Assembly (NCBI GenBank): GCA_036674765.1 | Contig: JARVKI010000077.1 | Location: 1 to 64,000, forward strand | Source of the DNA: Seiridium cupressi | Taxonomy: Eukaryota; Ascomycota; Sordariomycetes; Amphisphaeriales; Sporocadaceae | Length of the DNA: 64,000 nucleotides | Reading direction: 5' to 3' | Shown here: one piece after another, positions 11,345 to 22,857 of the stretch | Numbering within the stretch: position 1 is the stretch's first letter | Layout of the letters: each line of letters starts with the position of its first letter | Notes under the pieces: generated by a model | What the model saw: only the letters and a program-made list of their open reading frames with translations | The model's database searches: none | What the model was told of the DNA's origin: nothing | Program-made: the position numbers and the translations under genes

Positions 11345-13013
11345 ATGCCTGAAGAAAAGCCCGACATGAATCACGATTCCTTCTCCAGCTCTTCTGCCGG
11401 CAAGTCGTCCAGTCGCGGGTCATCAGGGCCACGTCGCCAGTCATCAATGCCCACGGCCGGCTGCAGTGGGGAAGAGGCGCAAGTTTCCATTCTTGTTGGG
11501 GAAGACTCTTCCCAAAATATTGCCAGCTCGGCTGTCACTATTGTCACAAAGATAGAGTGTCTCCTCGAGGATATTGTCGATGCTCTTACAGAAAACCGTC
11601 CTCTGGCGATTCCTCTTCGAAGCCGCAAATCAGGACGCGAAACACTGGTGTTATACCCAACTGCTTCGGCCACTGGCGCAAGACGATTCAGTAAGTGTCG
11701 TTGGGTGGCTTCCTCTTCTTCAATCTCGTTCTTGGCTCACATATGTCCTTTTTTGCTTGTAGCTGCGCTTCTTTTAATTCTCTATCACATTCATGAGGCA
11801 CTGGTATCGCGTACTATCATCACGAAAAGGTCGGTATATCCCCGTGCTTATGGCCACCGAAATTCCACCTTATCTTGGAAAGCCCTTTCTCAGATTTGAC
11901 AACATATTGCAGGCATATCTTCTACCAGGACAAAACATTGTTTGTCACTCAGAACTATGTTGATCAGATGATTGACGATATTGCCTTCTCCTTCGGCGTT
12001 AGCAGAGATGCATTGAACATTGTGAGCAGTGTACGGAATCCCCGAGCAGGTGTGTACTGATTGGACATAGGTCGCTACACCGAAAGGCCTCGTCGTGGGT
12101 GGTGCCTTCCAGAGTGAACCAGGCAAACTCGTCCGTCTCCTAGCCCACGGTGGCTCCCGTGATCACTAACTCGACTTCAGGGCGTCACGATTCCGCAAGA
12201 AAAGGAATTAGATGGTGTTGACCTAAGCGGGGTCCAGTGGGTCCTGGTTATCGAGAAGGATGTAAATCTTGACTTCTTGTCCACTCTCACCGTTGCTAAT
12301 GGATTTGTGAGGCAACGTTCCGCAACTTGGCTGCAGCGCAATACTTCGCCGCCTCTACTGCCGGCCCTGGACTTCTGGTCACAGTATTTCTCCACTTAGT
12401 CGTCTTGTCCTTAGCTGAAATGCTGACAGACCTCGTGCAGGGGAAAGGGTTTCCTGATCTGGCAACTCGCCAATTCTTATATGCAATACACGTGCAGTAT
12501 CCACATATCCCTATTCACGCGCTGGTCGATTTCGATCCAGCTGGCATTGGTATCATGCGCACATATCAACATGGCAGTCAAAGCTTACGACATGAAAAGA
12601 ATGTTACGGTGCCAGGGTTGTTATGGCTCGGTGTCAAAAGTAATGATGTTTTTGGTCGGGCCGCACGTAACAGACCGATGCCACCACCTGCACGCCTGGC
12701 AAACATTGAACACCAATCAGGGCAGTCAGTGCCAGCCTCGCAACGGGATACCGGCATCCCGACCCAGCTCGCCAATGTCAACTACAAGACGAATTCACTC
12801 ACTGACAAAGATCGAAGACAAGCTGTCAGTCTTCTGAAAGCACTGGAAAAGCAAGGTGCCCTAGAGGCTGAGGAATTGAACTTGTGTCGAGAACTACAAT
12901 TTATGCTGATACTCAATATCAAGTTTGAAATTCAAGCTGTAGATGGTGGAGGAAATATGGCAAAGTGGCTGGACGAGAGGCTTTCCTCCGTCCACGGACG
13001 GGACGGCATATGA
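11345..13013 (+). CDS. SPO11: SPO11 meiotic double-strand-break endonuclease
   Basis: Seven exons keep one frame: 11345-11690, 11763-11829, 11913-12021, 12071-12130, 12181-12261, 12312-12383, 12441-13013 (435 residues). The product resembles the A subunit of topoisomerase VI and makes meiotic DNA breaks in the nucleus. Exon 3 has the winged-helix tyrosine segment, HIFYQDKTLF, with Y142 as the expected nucleophile, then VDQMIDDIA and KGLVVGG in exon 4. The Toprim metal site is VIEKD (E219) in exon 5 and DFDPAG (D275, D277) in exon 7; AGPGLLVTGKGFPDLATRQF spans exons 6-7. The second donor is GTCGGT and one acceptor is TGAG, both weak, but each gives the family sequence. The first 110 residues are Ser-rich and poorly conserved. 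No break is seen, so it is likely functional. Confidence 0.93.
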
Positions 13014-14161
13014 TGGGAAGTCTGGCAGATGTGATTACTCTTCAGGAAAGCTGTTCTAGCTCTCGTTATCGGCGTTCAACTGTCGGTGATTGCTTGGAGT
13101 TCGGAATATTTCTGGGGGCTTAACTTCGTTAAATGTCTCTGCCGATAAAAATGATAGTGATATTTTGTTCATGGGCTACTTACCTTTGCTGGATGCCAAC
13201 TTGGTATTCTTATCGCGGTAGCGGTCTCAAAATATCGTGACATACCATTCTCAATGATTTTAATTATATCCAGCCAGCCAGCGTCAAAGGCCGCAGCAAA
13301 CAAATCGTCTTTGCAATTTCTCATACATTGAAGCAAAACATGGACGTGCCGAGTGTTCTATTAATACTTCAGGTAATCTCCAATCAGTTGATTTCATATG
13401 TTTTACCGTGCGTTTTCCCTGCATCTAGACCCACCGTCCTGACGTATGTGTATACTCATCTTGTACCCCACATTGTCTCTTAGGCGGATAAATGGCGTAC
13501 ACATTCACTGAGTCGCTAGACCATCATCAAAACCACCACTTGAACCTCAAGTCACTTTTAGCGAATTGATAGATGGCTGCGGGGAAAGGTCAGCCCACAT
13601 AGCTCCATAATGCCTCATAGTGTAAAATCACCCGCCAGCCGCGCCATTCCGCGTTGCTTCACAGAGTGCCTCGCGAGACACTACCTATGTCTGCCAATGC
13701 CTATCGTCAGCCGTGGGCCAAACCTTAGCCCCACATTCACCAGCCGGCGGAACGATCGGTCGGTCTCCCGCTCGTAGACTATTCAACCGGCAGATAGTTG
13801 ATTGGCCACTATGTGTCTAGCAGTGGTTGATAAGATGTGAATAATCTCGTCCCGCAACCGCCTGAGCGTACGTATAGCAGCGTGAACAGCCCGCCAAGGT
13901 GTGGATTTTTAATGGACTTGTCATCAATGGGAAGGTCACTACCTACCTGTTCGCACCAGTCGAAGCGACGAGGCGATATTGACGAGTATATTTGATGCTG
14001 ATACAGCCCCTGCGTAGGGATGTGGACTTAATCTACATTTATGCCCTTATCCTTATAACCTTAACTACAGACTTCTTCCGGTGGGACAACGGTACGATCC
14101 GGCATCTACAACCACCTATAGTTTATCACAGGAAGTTGCTTTACGGGTGACTCTAAAGCTC
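13014..14161. other. Intergenic, SPO11 to P450
   Basis: 1,148 bp with no supported gene. It holds the SPO11 3' end and the P450 promoter. A TATA-like string is not obvious near 14161. Confidence 0.5.
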
Positions 14162-15954
14162 ATGATGTCAGAAAATGTCTTGTTCGTCACTATTCACACA
14201 GTTATTCACGCTGCAGTTTCCTGGTCAATAGCACACCCTTTCATTCTAGGCTTCACGTGCTTGCTTCTCCGCGCCATATACAAGCGATACACGTCTCCGC
14301 TCCGTTCGTTTCCAGGGCCCTTCTTCGCTTCATGTACTCGACTATGGAAGGTACTCTCTGTTTTCCGGGGACAAACACATCTCGACCATATTGCCTTACA
14401 TCACAAATACGGACCGGTGGTGCGGATCGCTCCCGATGAGGTGTCCATTTCCTCACCACAAGCGGCTCGGGCCGTTCTCTCTGCTGGAAAGGGATTTCAC
14501 AAGACAGACTTCTATGGCGTGTTCCCACCAGTTCAGAACCCCGATATCTTCACGGAGACTCGAGAAGATGTGCACGCTGTCAAGAAGAGGGTCGCGAACG
14601 TGCCGTATTCGATGGCTGCGATGAAGCAGTTGAGCCCTTTTATCAACGAAACCATAGACTTTCTAGCATCGAGGCTTGGCGAATTCTGCGTCGACGTGAA
14701 AAATGAGCAGGACGAAGAAGCCCGCATAGGCAGCATGGGTAGAGTGGACCTCGGCGACTGGCTGCACTACTTCGCCTTCGATGTCCTTGGCGAGGTGGCA
14801 TTCTCCCGATCCTTTGGGTTCCTCGCTGCTGGTAGGGATGTCGAAAATGCGATTAAGACGATCGACAACAGTCAAACATATAACGGTATTGTCGGTAATA
14901 TACCGGAGTTCGACTATATTCTGCGGAGAAACCCAGTGTGGAAAGTCCTCCCGTTTCTGGATCCAGGGGAGACGTTAATCACGAAAATCGCATCGGAAGA
15001 GATGTCGAAGAGAAAGCCTTTCACGGATGAGAGCCACAAGGCTTCAGGGGATGGCAGACAGGACCTCCTGGGCAGTTTGATCAAAGGACACCTGAAGGAA
15101 GGTAGTGGCTTCGGGGAAGGTGATGTATTTGCGGTTGCACATGGGGCGATGTAAGTGAAATATGTTTCTTACTCGCTTCCTTGATGCAAGGTTCCGTGAA
15201 ATATGATAGTAAAATTGCAACAGAAATGCTAGACGGGCTCAGGACTAACATTCAGCAGCTTTGCAGGATCCGACTCAACTGCCTCAACCATGCAGTCTTT
15301 CTTCCACTTTATTCTCTCGATACCGGGAATCTACGAGCGCCTACAATCTGAGATCAGCAGCGCGATATCATCCGGGGATATTCCTACAGCTGGCAATGTG
15401 GAGTACACACAAGCCCTAAACCTGGAATATTTCCAGGCTTGTTTGAAAGAGTCGATGCGCCTTCGTCCCGCTGTCGGCCTGAACATCACTCGCTATGCCC
15501 CGCCTGAGGGCGTTGAACTTGAAGGAACCTTCTTCAAGGGTGGCACCCGACTTGCTCTTAACGGGTGGGTGTTGCATAGAGACAAGTCTGTTTTCGGAGA
15601 GGACGCAGAAGAGTTCCGCCCCGAGAGATGGTTAGAGGATGAACAGCGGGCGAAGACCATGGAAAGATTCATGTTCCAGGTACGTCAATTCCCCGTTGTT
15701 AGCTTACGTGCTTGTGAGGATAAAGATGAGAATCACGAAAGTGTGCTAACATTCAGAAGTTTGGCGGTGGGTCGCATGTGTGTATTGGACGGAACCTGGC
15801 GCTGTTGGAGATCAATAAAGTGATTCCACGCTTGTTACGGGATTTCAACTTTCAGCTTGTACATCCGAACCAAGAGCTCAAGGCGCATTCATCCTTCTTC
15901 GTTGTACAACAGGGCTTAGAAGTATATACTGAGAGGAAAGTTGTCAAGGCTTGA
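14162..15954 (+). CDS. Cytochrome P450 monooxygenase
   Basis: Three exons, 14162-15150, 15259-15679 and 15757-15954, give 535 residues. An N-terminal membrane anchor (about residues 3-40, VLFVTIHTVIHAAVSW onward) precedes the proline-rich hinge SFPGPF. The I-helix is AGSDSTA, the K-helix ESMR, the PERF-type motif FRPERW, and the haem loop FGGGSHVCIGR with Cys479 as thiolate ligand. It is an ER-bound, NADPH-reductase-dependent oxygenase. The overall pattern resembles the pisatin demethylase-like group of fungal P450s, but substrate cannot be told. The acceptor before exon 2 is a CAGCAG tandem at 15253-15258, so a one-residue variant is possible. A GH16 gene converges from the other side, 119 bp away. 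No other secondary-metabolism gene adjoins. Confidence 0.93.
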
Positions 15955-16073
15955 GGAAAAGAGCTCAACCCCCTTTCCCAGGGGACTCTAGACTATTTAA
16001 ATTACGAATTACCAAAGTTGTTACGGTAAAGATCAGCATGCATCGGGAATGGCGGCTATATTGATTTTGAGTT

Positions 16074-16847
16074 TTACGGGTTGTAGCTAACGACGCTCAG
16101 GTATTGCACGTCGAAGTACGTGGTCGTCGTTGGGCCACTGCTTCCACTGCTTCCCAGCATCTGGTAGTCAATGATGAGATAAAAGGCTGATCCCACCATG
16201 TCTGCACCATATTGTGTAGTGATCAAATCTCCGTTCATGTAGAAGCTGGCCTTGACTGTCGACCCGTCGTCTTCAGCCCGCAGCTCGACAAGTATCGTAT
16301 GCCACGCTGTTGTTGGTGTCGTATATGTCACATCTGTGGCCGCGACTTCTGAGCTTGTGTTGAAGGTGTTGAAAGAAATCTTGCCAGTGCCTTTCCATTC
16401 AGCCAGGTCGATCTCCGGCGGCCATCCTTCGACGGCAGTGAGCCAGAACGCCGGCCAAGTCCCCTCTGCCACAGGTGCGACGAAGTTCGCCTGGAAGTCT
16501 AGGCCGCCGTCGGCCTCGACTGTGAACGTCTGCTTGGCATAAACGGTACCCGAGTTATACTCAAGGTCGCTATTGTCAGACTGCGGCCCGGTGTAGTTGG
16601 ACTGCAACTGCAGGTATGCGTCGTGGATGATGGAGACTTGAGACTCCAGCATAAGTGCGGCGCCATTGTGCGTGTCTCCCCAAGGATAGTTGTAGTTGAA
16701 GTAAGACTCAAAGGTGGACTGGGAACTGAAGGACGTGTCGGGGATAAGAGTCGTGGCGCGCTTCTTCAGCTCGCGCTCACGGATCGGGGTAGTGGGGGAG
16801 GCTGTCGCAAACGCGAGCAACGATGACACAAGGACTCGCAACGCCAT
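16074..16847 (-). CDS. Secreted GH16-like glucanase or transglycosylase
   Basis: Single exon, ATG 16847 to TAA 16074, 257 residues. I chose this ATG because it starts a signal peptide (MALRVLVSSLLAFATASP) with a dibasic site (KKR) near residue 30. The frame runs further upstream without ATG-based support. The GH16 catalytic motif is EIDLAEW, E145 and E150 as nucleophile and acid/base, D147 between them. Aromatic residues around it (PAFWLTAVEGWPP) fit the beta-sandwich cleft. GH16 enzymes act on beta-glucans or related wall polymers outside the cell; the exact substrate is not clear. No GPI-type tail is seen. Confidence 0.87.
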   Translation of the reverse strand: MALRVLVSSLLAFATASPTTPIRERELKKRATTLIPDTSFSSQSTFESYFNYNYPWGDTHNGAALMLESQVSIIHDAYLQLQSNYTGPQSDNSDLEYNSGTVYAKQTFTVEADGGLDFQANFVAPVAEGTWPAFWLTAVEGWPPEIDLAEWKGTGKISFNTFNTSSEVAATDVTYTTPTTAWHTILVELRAEDDGSTVKASFYMNGDLITTQYGADMVGSAFYLIIDYQMLGSSGSSGPTTTTYFDVQYLSVVSYNP

Positions 16848-18912
16848 CTTCTTCAACGCGACTTGGTCTATTCTGGAGCGAGGAAAAAGATAAAGCAAGG
16901 TACTGGCAGACGGTGCACTACGTTTGCGTGCCGGGCACAGCGAGTCTTGACGGTGGCACACTTCATGGCATGACTATATATCTATTTCGTCAGTGCAAAT
17001 CCACAAGCGCTCTATAAGAAACATCACAAGGTTGTTGTTCCGCATTGAATGTTTTTGCTCCAATTCGAGAAGAGTTGGTTGTTTCAGAGTTTCGTATGCT
17101 CCGCCGGTGCAACCCCCGCAAGGATCATTGTGGAGGGGCTGCCCGCTTTTATCAGGGGCTTCTAGGGAGGGATTGCCGGCGACATGCTCATTGAGGGATT
17201 GAGAGTTGCTATTTCCGCTTGGCTCGGCACTTGATATTCACTCTACAGTCACATTCACCAGTCTTTTCATGTTAATGGGCCGTTAAACCTGCCATGTGCA
17301 ATCAGCTTATGCTCATCCAACGAATCCATATCGTCAAATTTTGATGACAATAGCGTCGAAAGGCTATGTGAATAGATACAGAGAAAAGCATCTAGTTAGC
17401 ACGTTGCAATGTCGCGAATTAGAACATCCATTCAGATAGAATCTTGTTGAACTTACTCGAGGTTCCATTTCAGGCTACGAAGTCTCAACCCACAAAGAAA
17501 GCTCATTGGTGCACTTATGTCGCAGCCTTCATTGTCCCATGACGAGGCTGGTGTTGCAAGCTGCCGGGCCAAGTGTCCCTTTCTGGCCGAGAACGCTCAG
17601 GAGCTATGTCATTGCGACACGCGTGCTTCCTTAATATCAAATCGCATTACGACGCTGGCATGACTTCAATGACAGGCAAACGAACTGTATGCAACACAAC
17701 CTTATCACAATTCTTTGAGAGGCGTAGAGAAAAGCGGCCTAGGTATTGGTATGCTCGATGAAGACTGGCGCACACTTCGCTCTTATAAAAATTCCACCTG
17801 TCAACCCAAGACCCCCTTCTTTTGAGTTGAGGCAGGACACTTCCTCGATAGAAATGTTGAGAAATGGGAAATTACGTAGAAGGGATCAAGGATAAGAGCA
17901 ATCCTTGCGTCAACACGCTGGAACCGTGTAGAAAAAGGGGTATCATGCGCAAGACTAACAGTTGGAAAGTTAACCGGAAGCCAAAATGACTGAAATTGGT
18001 TGCGACGTAGCACAAGTTCTGTCTCTACTGCTAGTCACATAGGCAAATTTCCTGTAGCACAGTTTATAGTGTTTCAGGTTCGTTCTCGAAGATAATTACA
18101 CTAAACGGTAATTGGGTCAGCCCCTCAATCGCCCTATTTCTAATGTAGTCCAGCCGGCATATTGTAGGCCGTTCTCCAATGTGGGGTTAGTGTAGTTGCG
18201 GCGAGCATAAAGCTTTCTTTCATCCACAAACCACCCCGCCAACGCTATTCGATGCGAAGTGTATCCATTCAAATTGGATTATCTAGGAAATTTCTGACCT
18301 GATGCGATATACTTCAGGGGTCACAGTTGATATCATATTGCTGCGAATCAGAACCGTTGAGTTTGGATGCTACCTGGTTGGAATCAGATGTGCTAGACGC
18401 CCGTGCATAATACCCCCAGTCTAGCGCTGATCGCCCACAATGAGAGGTAGGAGCGGCTCAGTGTCAAGCTTTAGGAGTACGTAGTACATTTTATCACTTT
18501 TTCTTCATCTTTATCCCTGTGTCTTACATAGGATTCAACTGGAAGACTCGGTTGTCATTCACGTTATGATGCAAAGTTCGCCGGAATTGGTGAAGTTCGC
18601 ACCAATGCATCGGAGGACAAGCTGACGGCACGCAGCTAGCAGGGGACTTGCATCCGATCGCAATGAGGCTGGGTGAGGGGCGCTGACGGAAGCTGTAATC
18701 GACCTCAATTGTATAACTTGACCTCTGTCTTCGAACTTCTGGCTCAGACACTAGATCAACTATGTGTTCGCTTGACCTCTTAGAATCATCTCATATGTCC
18801 TGCACAGTTTTGGCTCTTGTTACAAAGGAAACCCTTTCCCCGTGCGTCCTCTTTGGTGGCTTGCTCCTCCTCAAATGAGGGAATTGATTACAATCTCAGA
18901 GTTTTCGGCGAC
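16848..18912. other. Long intergenic region, divergent genes
   Basis: 2.1 kb between the starts of the GH16 gene (minus) and a HET gene (plus). Only ORFs under 75 codons are present, none with recognisable motifs, so both promoters and unexplained sequence lie here. Confidence 0.5.
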
Positions 18913-20832
18913 ATGAACTACTATGCAGTCCAGTACGATCAAGCCAGGCTCAACCTTGCGAACGTGGCAGCAGAGGAGAAAGAGAGACAGCGCGCTAATC
19001 AAGAAGACGACCCTGAGGAGAGTACCTTTCAGCCCGCAGTTCTCGCAGAGTTCTACAAATACCGACGCATTTCTGAGCCCTATACAGCAAGATTGCTGGC
19101 ACTGGGGCCGGGCAGGGATACTCAACCCTTGCAAGGACACTTGGTGTACCTTGCATTGGGACAGCAACAAGAGTATAGTGCATTATCCTATGTGTGGGGT
19201 CCTCCAGTATTTGCCCAGATTATACTATTAGGTGGTAAACGTCTTGCCATTACTGAAAGTCTATATGCTGCTTTGAAGCACTTCCGACTACCTCAGGCAG
19301 TCCGCTATATCTGGATCGATCAAATATGCATAAACCAGAAGGACATCATCGAGCGCAATAAGCAGGTGAAATTAATGTACGCCATTTACAGAGATGCAAC
19401 ACAAATTCTCGTCTGGCTGGGGCCGGATGAGCAGAATCTTGCGCCAAAGGCGTTCCAGCTGTGTCGCAGTATCTGTTCCATCCTTGATGACGACCTTCTC
19501 TCGTCTCTATGCAGGAAAGCTGGCGTTGATTTTGACTGGATACCGAAAAAGTACTGGAAAGCACTTCGAGAGCTTACCCAAATTTCTTGGTTTCGACGCG
19601 TGTGGATACCCCAGGAGATCGGCACGGAAACACCAGCTCAAATCCACTGGGGCACATCAAAGATTGGTTGGGACGTTCTCGGAGAAGCCATGAAGAAGTT
19701 GGACACCGTCTGGGAATTGAAAAAAGCCCACGGAATCGAGACAGATACCATCACTTCCTTGCACCGAAGATTTGTCCGACCATTAAAGCCAATCAAGAAT
19801 GGCGCTGACGGAGAATTCGTGTATCAGCTTTTCTTAAGCGCTCGGAATCATGCCACTGACCCGCGCGACTATATCTTCTCTCAACTCGGCCATCATTCGG
19901 CATGGGTGGCATCGGAAGAGTCTATCATCATCGAACCGGACTACGACAACACAGTCCAGGCCATATATCACGAACTAGCTATACGAGTTTTAAAAACTAG
20001 TTGCCATCTTCTGATTCTCAACGTAACAGCTAATCCTGCGCAGTCCATACAGAGATCCTCACTGCCTAGCTGGGTGCCTCGATGGAATGAAGGGCGTTTC
20101 GATAATCTTATTGGTTATCCCAACAGATACGGGGCGTCCAAAAGCCGAAGACACGGAGCTCGGTTTGAGAACGACTTCAAGCATCTCATATTGGATGGTA
20201 TACTTGTTGATAATATCACCAAAATCTTGGAACCATTCCCACCGCTGAACTTTTCTCCGCGGTCATCGACGCTCCAACTCCTTGAATCTGCCTGGAAGGT
20301 GGTCTGCAATACATTTACTGGCCAATCAAACTCCACAAAGTTTAGGACTGACCTCAAATACCTTTCTTCAGCTACGGATGCCTTGGAAGCGTTCTTGGAC
20401 GTCTTAGCTCCAGCAAAATGTGTCGCAGGTATTTCACCAGCAACAGCTTCCTATGCTTCAGGTATAGCAGCATTGGCCAAATTGTTTCCATCGTCAGCAC
20501 ACTGGGGTAAGGAAGACCCCCGAAAACTAGTCGATGCGAAGGACTCAATTGCAAAACCATCGATCTGGATGCAAGTGGCCGGCGAACACTCAAAGAACAG
20601 AAGATTTGCAACTACCAAAAAGGGCTACATGGTGATGGCACCGCCGACGGCGCTCAAGGGTGATTCGATTTGTGTCTTATATGGTGGGGAAACACCATAC
20701 GTCTTGAGACCGCTGGGTAATGCGGAGGGATACCGCTTCGTGGGAGAAGCTTATGTGCCAGGGTTGATGGGTGGGGAGGCACTACTCGACGAACCCGAGA
20801 AAGTACATGAGAAGAGTTTTTGCATTCGTTAG
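18913..20832 (+). CDS. HET-domain protein
   Basis: One exon of 639 codons. ATG 18913 is used because the open frame upstream (from 18817) starts with a non-ATG codon; an upstream exon is possible. The HET block runs from about residue 80 to 230: YSALSYVWG, RYIWIDQICINQKD, YAIYRDATQILVWLG and WFRRVWIPQEIG. ATDPRDYIFSQLG follows near residue 320. HET proteins mediate non-self recognition and incompatibility cell death in some ascomycetes, and most copies have no known partner. Nothing in the C-terminal half identifies a second domain. A DnaJ gene converges 189 bp downstream. Confidence 0.9.
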   Translation: MNYYAVQYDQARLNLANVAAEEKERQRANQEDDPEESTFQPAVLAEFYKYRRISEPYTARLLALGPGRDTQPLQGHLVYLALGQQQEYSALSYVWGPPVFAQIILLGGKRLAITESLYAALKHFRLPQAVRYIWIDQICINQKDIIERNKQVKLMYAIYRDATQILVWLGPDEQNLAPKAFQLCRSICSILDDDLLSSLCRKAGVDFDWIPKKYWKALRELTQISWFRRVWIPQEIGTETPAQIHWGTSKIGWDVLGEAMKKLDTVWELKKAHGIETDTITSLHRRFVRPLKPIKNGADGEFVYQLFLSARNHATDPRDYIFSQLGHHSAWVASEESIIIEPDYDNTVQAIYHELAIRVLKTSCHLLILNVTANPAQSIQRSSLPSWVPRWNEGRFDNLIGYPNRYGASKSRRHGARFENDFKHLILDGILVDNITKILEPFPPLNFSPRSSTLQLLESAWKVVCNTFTGQSNSTKFRTDLKYLSSATDALEAFLDVLAPAKCVAGISPATASYASGIAALAKLFPSSAHWGKEDPRKLVDAKDSIAKPSIWMQVAGEHSKNRRFATTKKGYMVMAPPTALKGDSICVLYGGETPYVLRPLGNAEGYRFVGEAYVPGLMGGEALLDEPEKVHEKSFCIR

Positions 20833-21021
20833 CTGTTTGGTCATCTTGAATCGCAGAAGAAACGGTCGATTCCTCGCAGAAATCTAAACAACTATCTCCA
20901 GCCAGATAATTTTGCCTCTCAAAACCCAGAGACAGCTTTGCACACAAGCAAGTCAAATGGGTGAACGTTGAATCCAACTAAAGTTCATAACTTTTCATAG
21001 CATCAGTCGCAAAGCATCTAC

Positions 21022-22195
21022 TCAAACTTTGTTCTTGCGACTATTCAGGGTGTTCCTACATCCCTTACACACGATCAGGGGGCAGTCTGGGCAGGAGAAT
21101 GCACCACTACGAGCAGTTGACTTGTAGCAGTTCTTGCACTACAACACATGGAGTCAGTAAATGCTTCTTGAAACATGCTTCGAGAGTTATCGGGAATTAG
21201 AAGCTATGTTTCCAGAGCAGAAACACTTGATCAAGAAGCGGCAAACTCCCGAAACAGGCTATACGGGGCATGAAATAACTCTGGAAGTTTCTTACTGCGT
21301 GACTCCCGTCGATCTTGTTCCACCAAGTCCCATGAGGACAACTCTCGGTCTTGGCTTTCGCCTCCTCCCTAGCACGTCTGTCGCTTTGCTTGGCTTCTTT
21401 CTTGGCCTTGGCAGCTTTCTGTTGAGCCTCACGCGCCATTTGACGCTGTTTGGCGATATCCTTTTCCTCTCGAGCCATTCGTCGGCGTTGGTCTGCTTGC
21501 ATCTTGGCTGCCTCTTCCTGGCGAGCTGTCTGGTGTTGGGGCGCTCGGGCAGGCCATTGCTGACGTCGTGCCTCGAATGTCAAGAAGGCGAGATGCAGTT
21601 CTGTCTCGAAAACCGTAAACTCCACATCCTGGATCTGAGTGTCTAGTTGTTGGATCTGCTCTTGTAACTTTTTGACTAGTAAGCCCAGGCGCTCACTGCT
21701 TTTGTCTCCCGAGACCTTGCTCGAGAGGCTGAGCTCCTGTATAACTTCTTTCAAGTCTTGTTCGGCTTCAGCACGGGCTTGGCTCAATTCCTTATGACGT
21801 TCAATCAAGTCCCTGAGTACTCTTTTGAGATGGAAGATCTTCTTCTGGAGGAGGTTGACCTCGTGCTCACCTGCGCGAGCACTGCGATCAAACTCAGCGC
21901 GAACCTGAGTCCGACATTGATCATAGATAGCTCGCTTCTTTGGGTCGCTCAGACAACCATGGGCTGCGTTGATCTATCATGGAGTCAGAGTTGCCATTCA
22001 TCATTAGTTTTAATCTGTACCCACTTGTTGGAACTCAGCAGTGGCTTCTGGCTTGTCAGGGTTCTTGTCCGGGTGCTTCAGGAGTGCTAGTCGCCGATAG
22101 CTTTTCTTGATCTCAATATCAGTGGCTTTGGGCGAGACCTCCAGAATGGCATAATGGTCCTCGGTGATCTCCCTTTCCGCCATTTTAGCCAGCAT
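21022..22195 (-). CDS. DnaJ protein with C-terminal Cys-rich tail
   Basis: Three exons, 22195-22025, 21973-21296 and 21138-21022, all phase 0, give 321 residues. Residues about 13-80 are a J-domain (HYAILEVSPKATDIEIKKSY) with the HPD motif in LLKHPDKNPDK, which stimulates Hsp70 ATPase. A long charged coiled-coil fills residues about 95-265. The tail starts SCPHGTWWNKIDG and continues in exon 3 with CKNCYK, SCPDC and CKGC, so it has several CxxC pairs that could bind zinc. A second ATG at 22183 would shorten the start by four residues. Without exon 3 the frame reads on in a nonsense tail. The client is unknown, and the gene sits beside a HET gene. Confidence 0.87.
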
Positions 22196-22857
22196 ACGAG
22201 TGACTGCCGCAAAAGAAGTGACTTTAGTTCGTCAACTTGATATGGGAAAAGAAGTTAACATTGTTGTTGGTGTTCTATACCTACCTGCGCGTTTGACTCC
22301 TTTCTGTGTTTGCCTAAGGAAAATGGCTTTCAATTGTTTCTCAATTGAAAGGGATGCTGCATTAACCCCGGGAAACAGCTCTATGACGGAAGCTAGTCTG
22401 TCGCTGACCCTGCTCGTTTGCAACCCCAACCCAAGGCAGGATTGACATCTTTCTACATCAAAGAAATACGTCAAAAATTAGGCATCGATGAAACAACAAT
22501 ATGAGACCTGGATACAGTTTCGTTTCAACTATGTGGCAGTGAACAACACAGCTGCCTGCCCGGTTTATGGTTTATAGTAAGTCAGCTTATTTAGTTATGG
22601 AATGAAAACGTAGCATCCTTCAGAGACAAAGTACTCCTATGAACCTATCAGTTCAAGATAATATTATCAGTATTGAAGAATGCTATCCAAGAATGAATTC
22701 ATAGATGCACGACTTTACATATAATTTGTTCTCATTGGTGTGAACATGTTATGGAAAGTTATGTATTGACAGCTTGCAGGTTTTGTGCCCGGCAAATGCT
22801 TATCGATATTACTTACATAATTCCCTTTTCTTGCTTTCTTGGTTTTTTACAAATAAT
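22196..22857. other. Intergenic, DnaJ upstream region
   Basis: 662 bp between the 3' end of an unknown minus-strand gene and the start of the DnaJ gene. AT-rich in its second half. No ORF is supported. Confidence 0.5.

Noticed and set aside
8252..15954. Terpenoid gene cluster of cyclase plus P450
   Set aside because: SPO11 lies between them and no other tailoring gene is near. The cyclase keeps the lanosterol-synthase motif.
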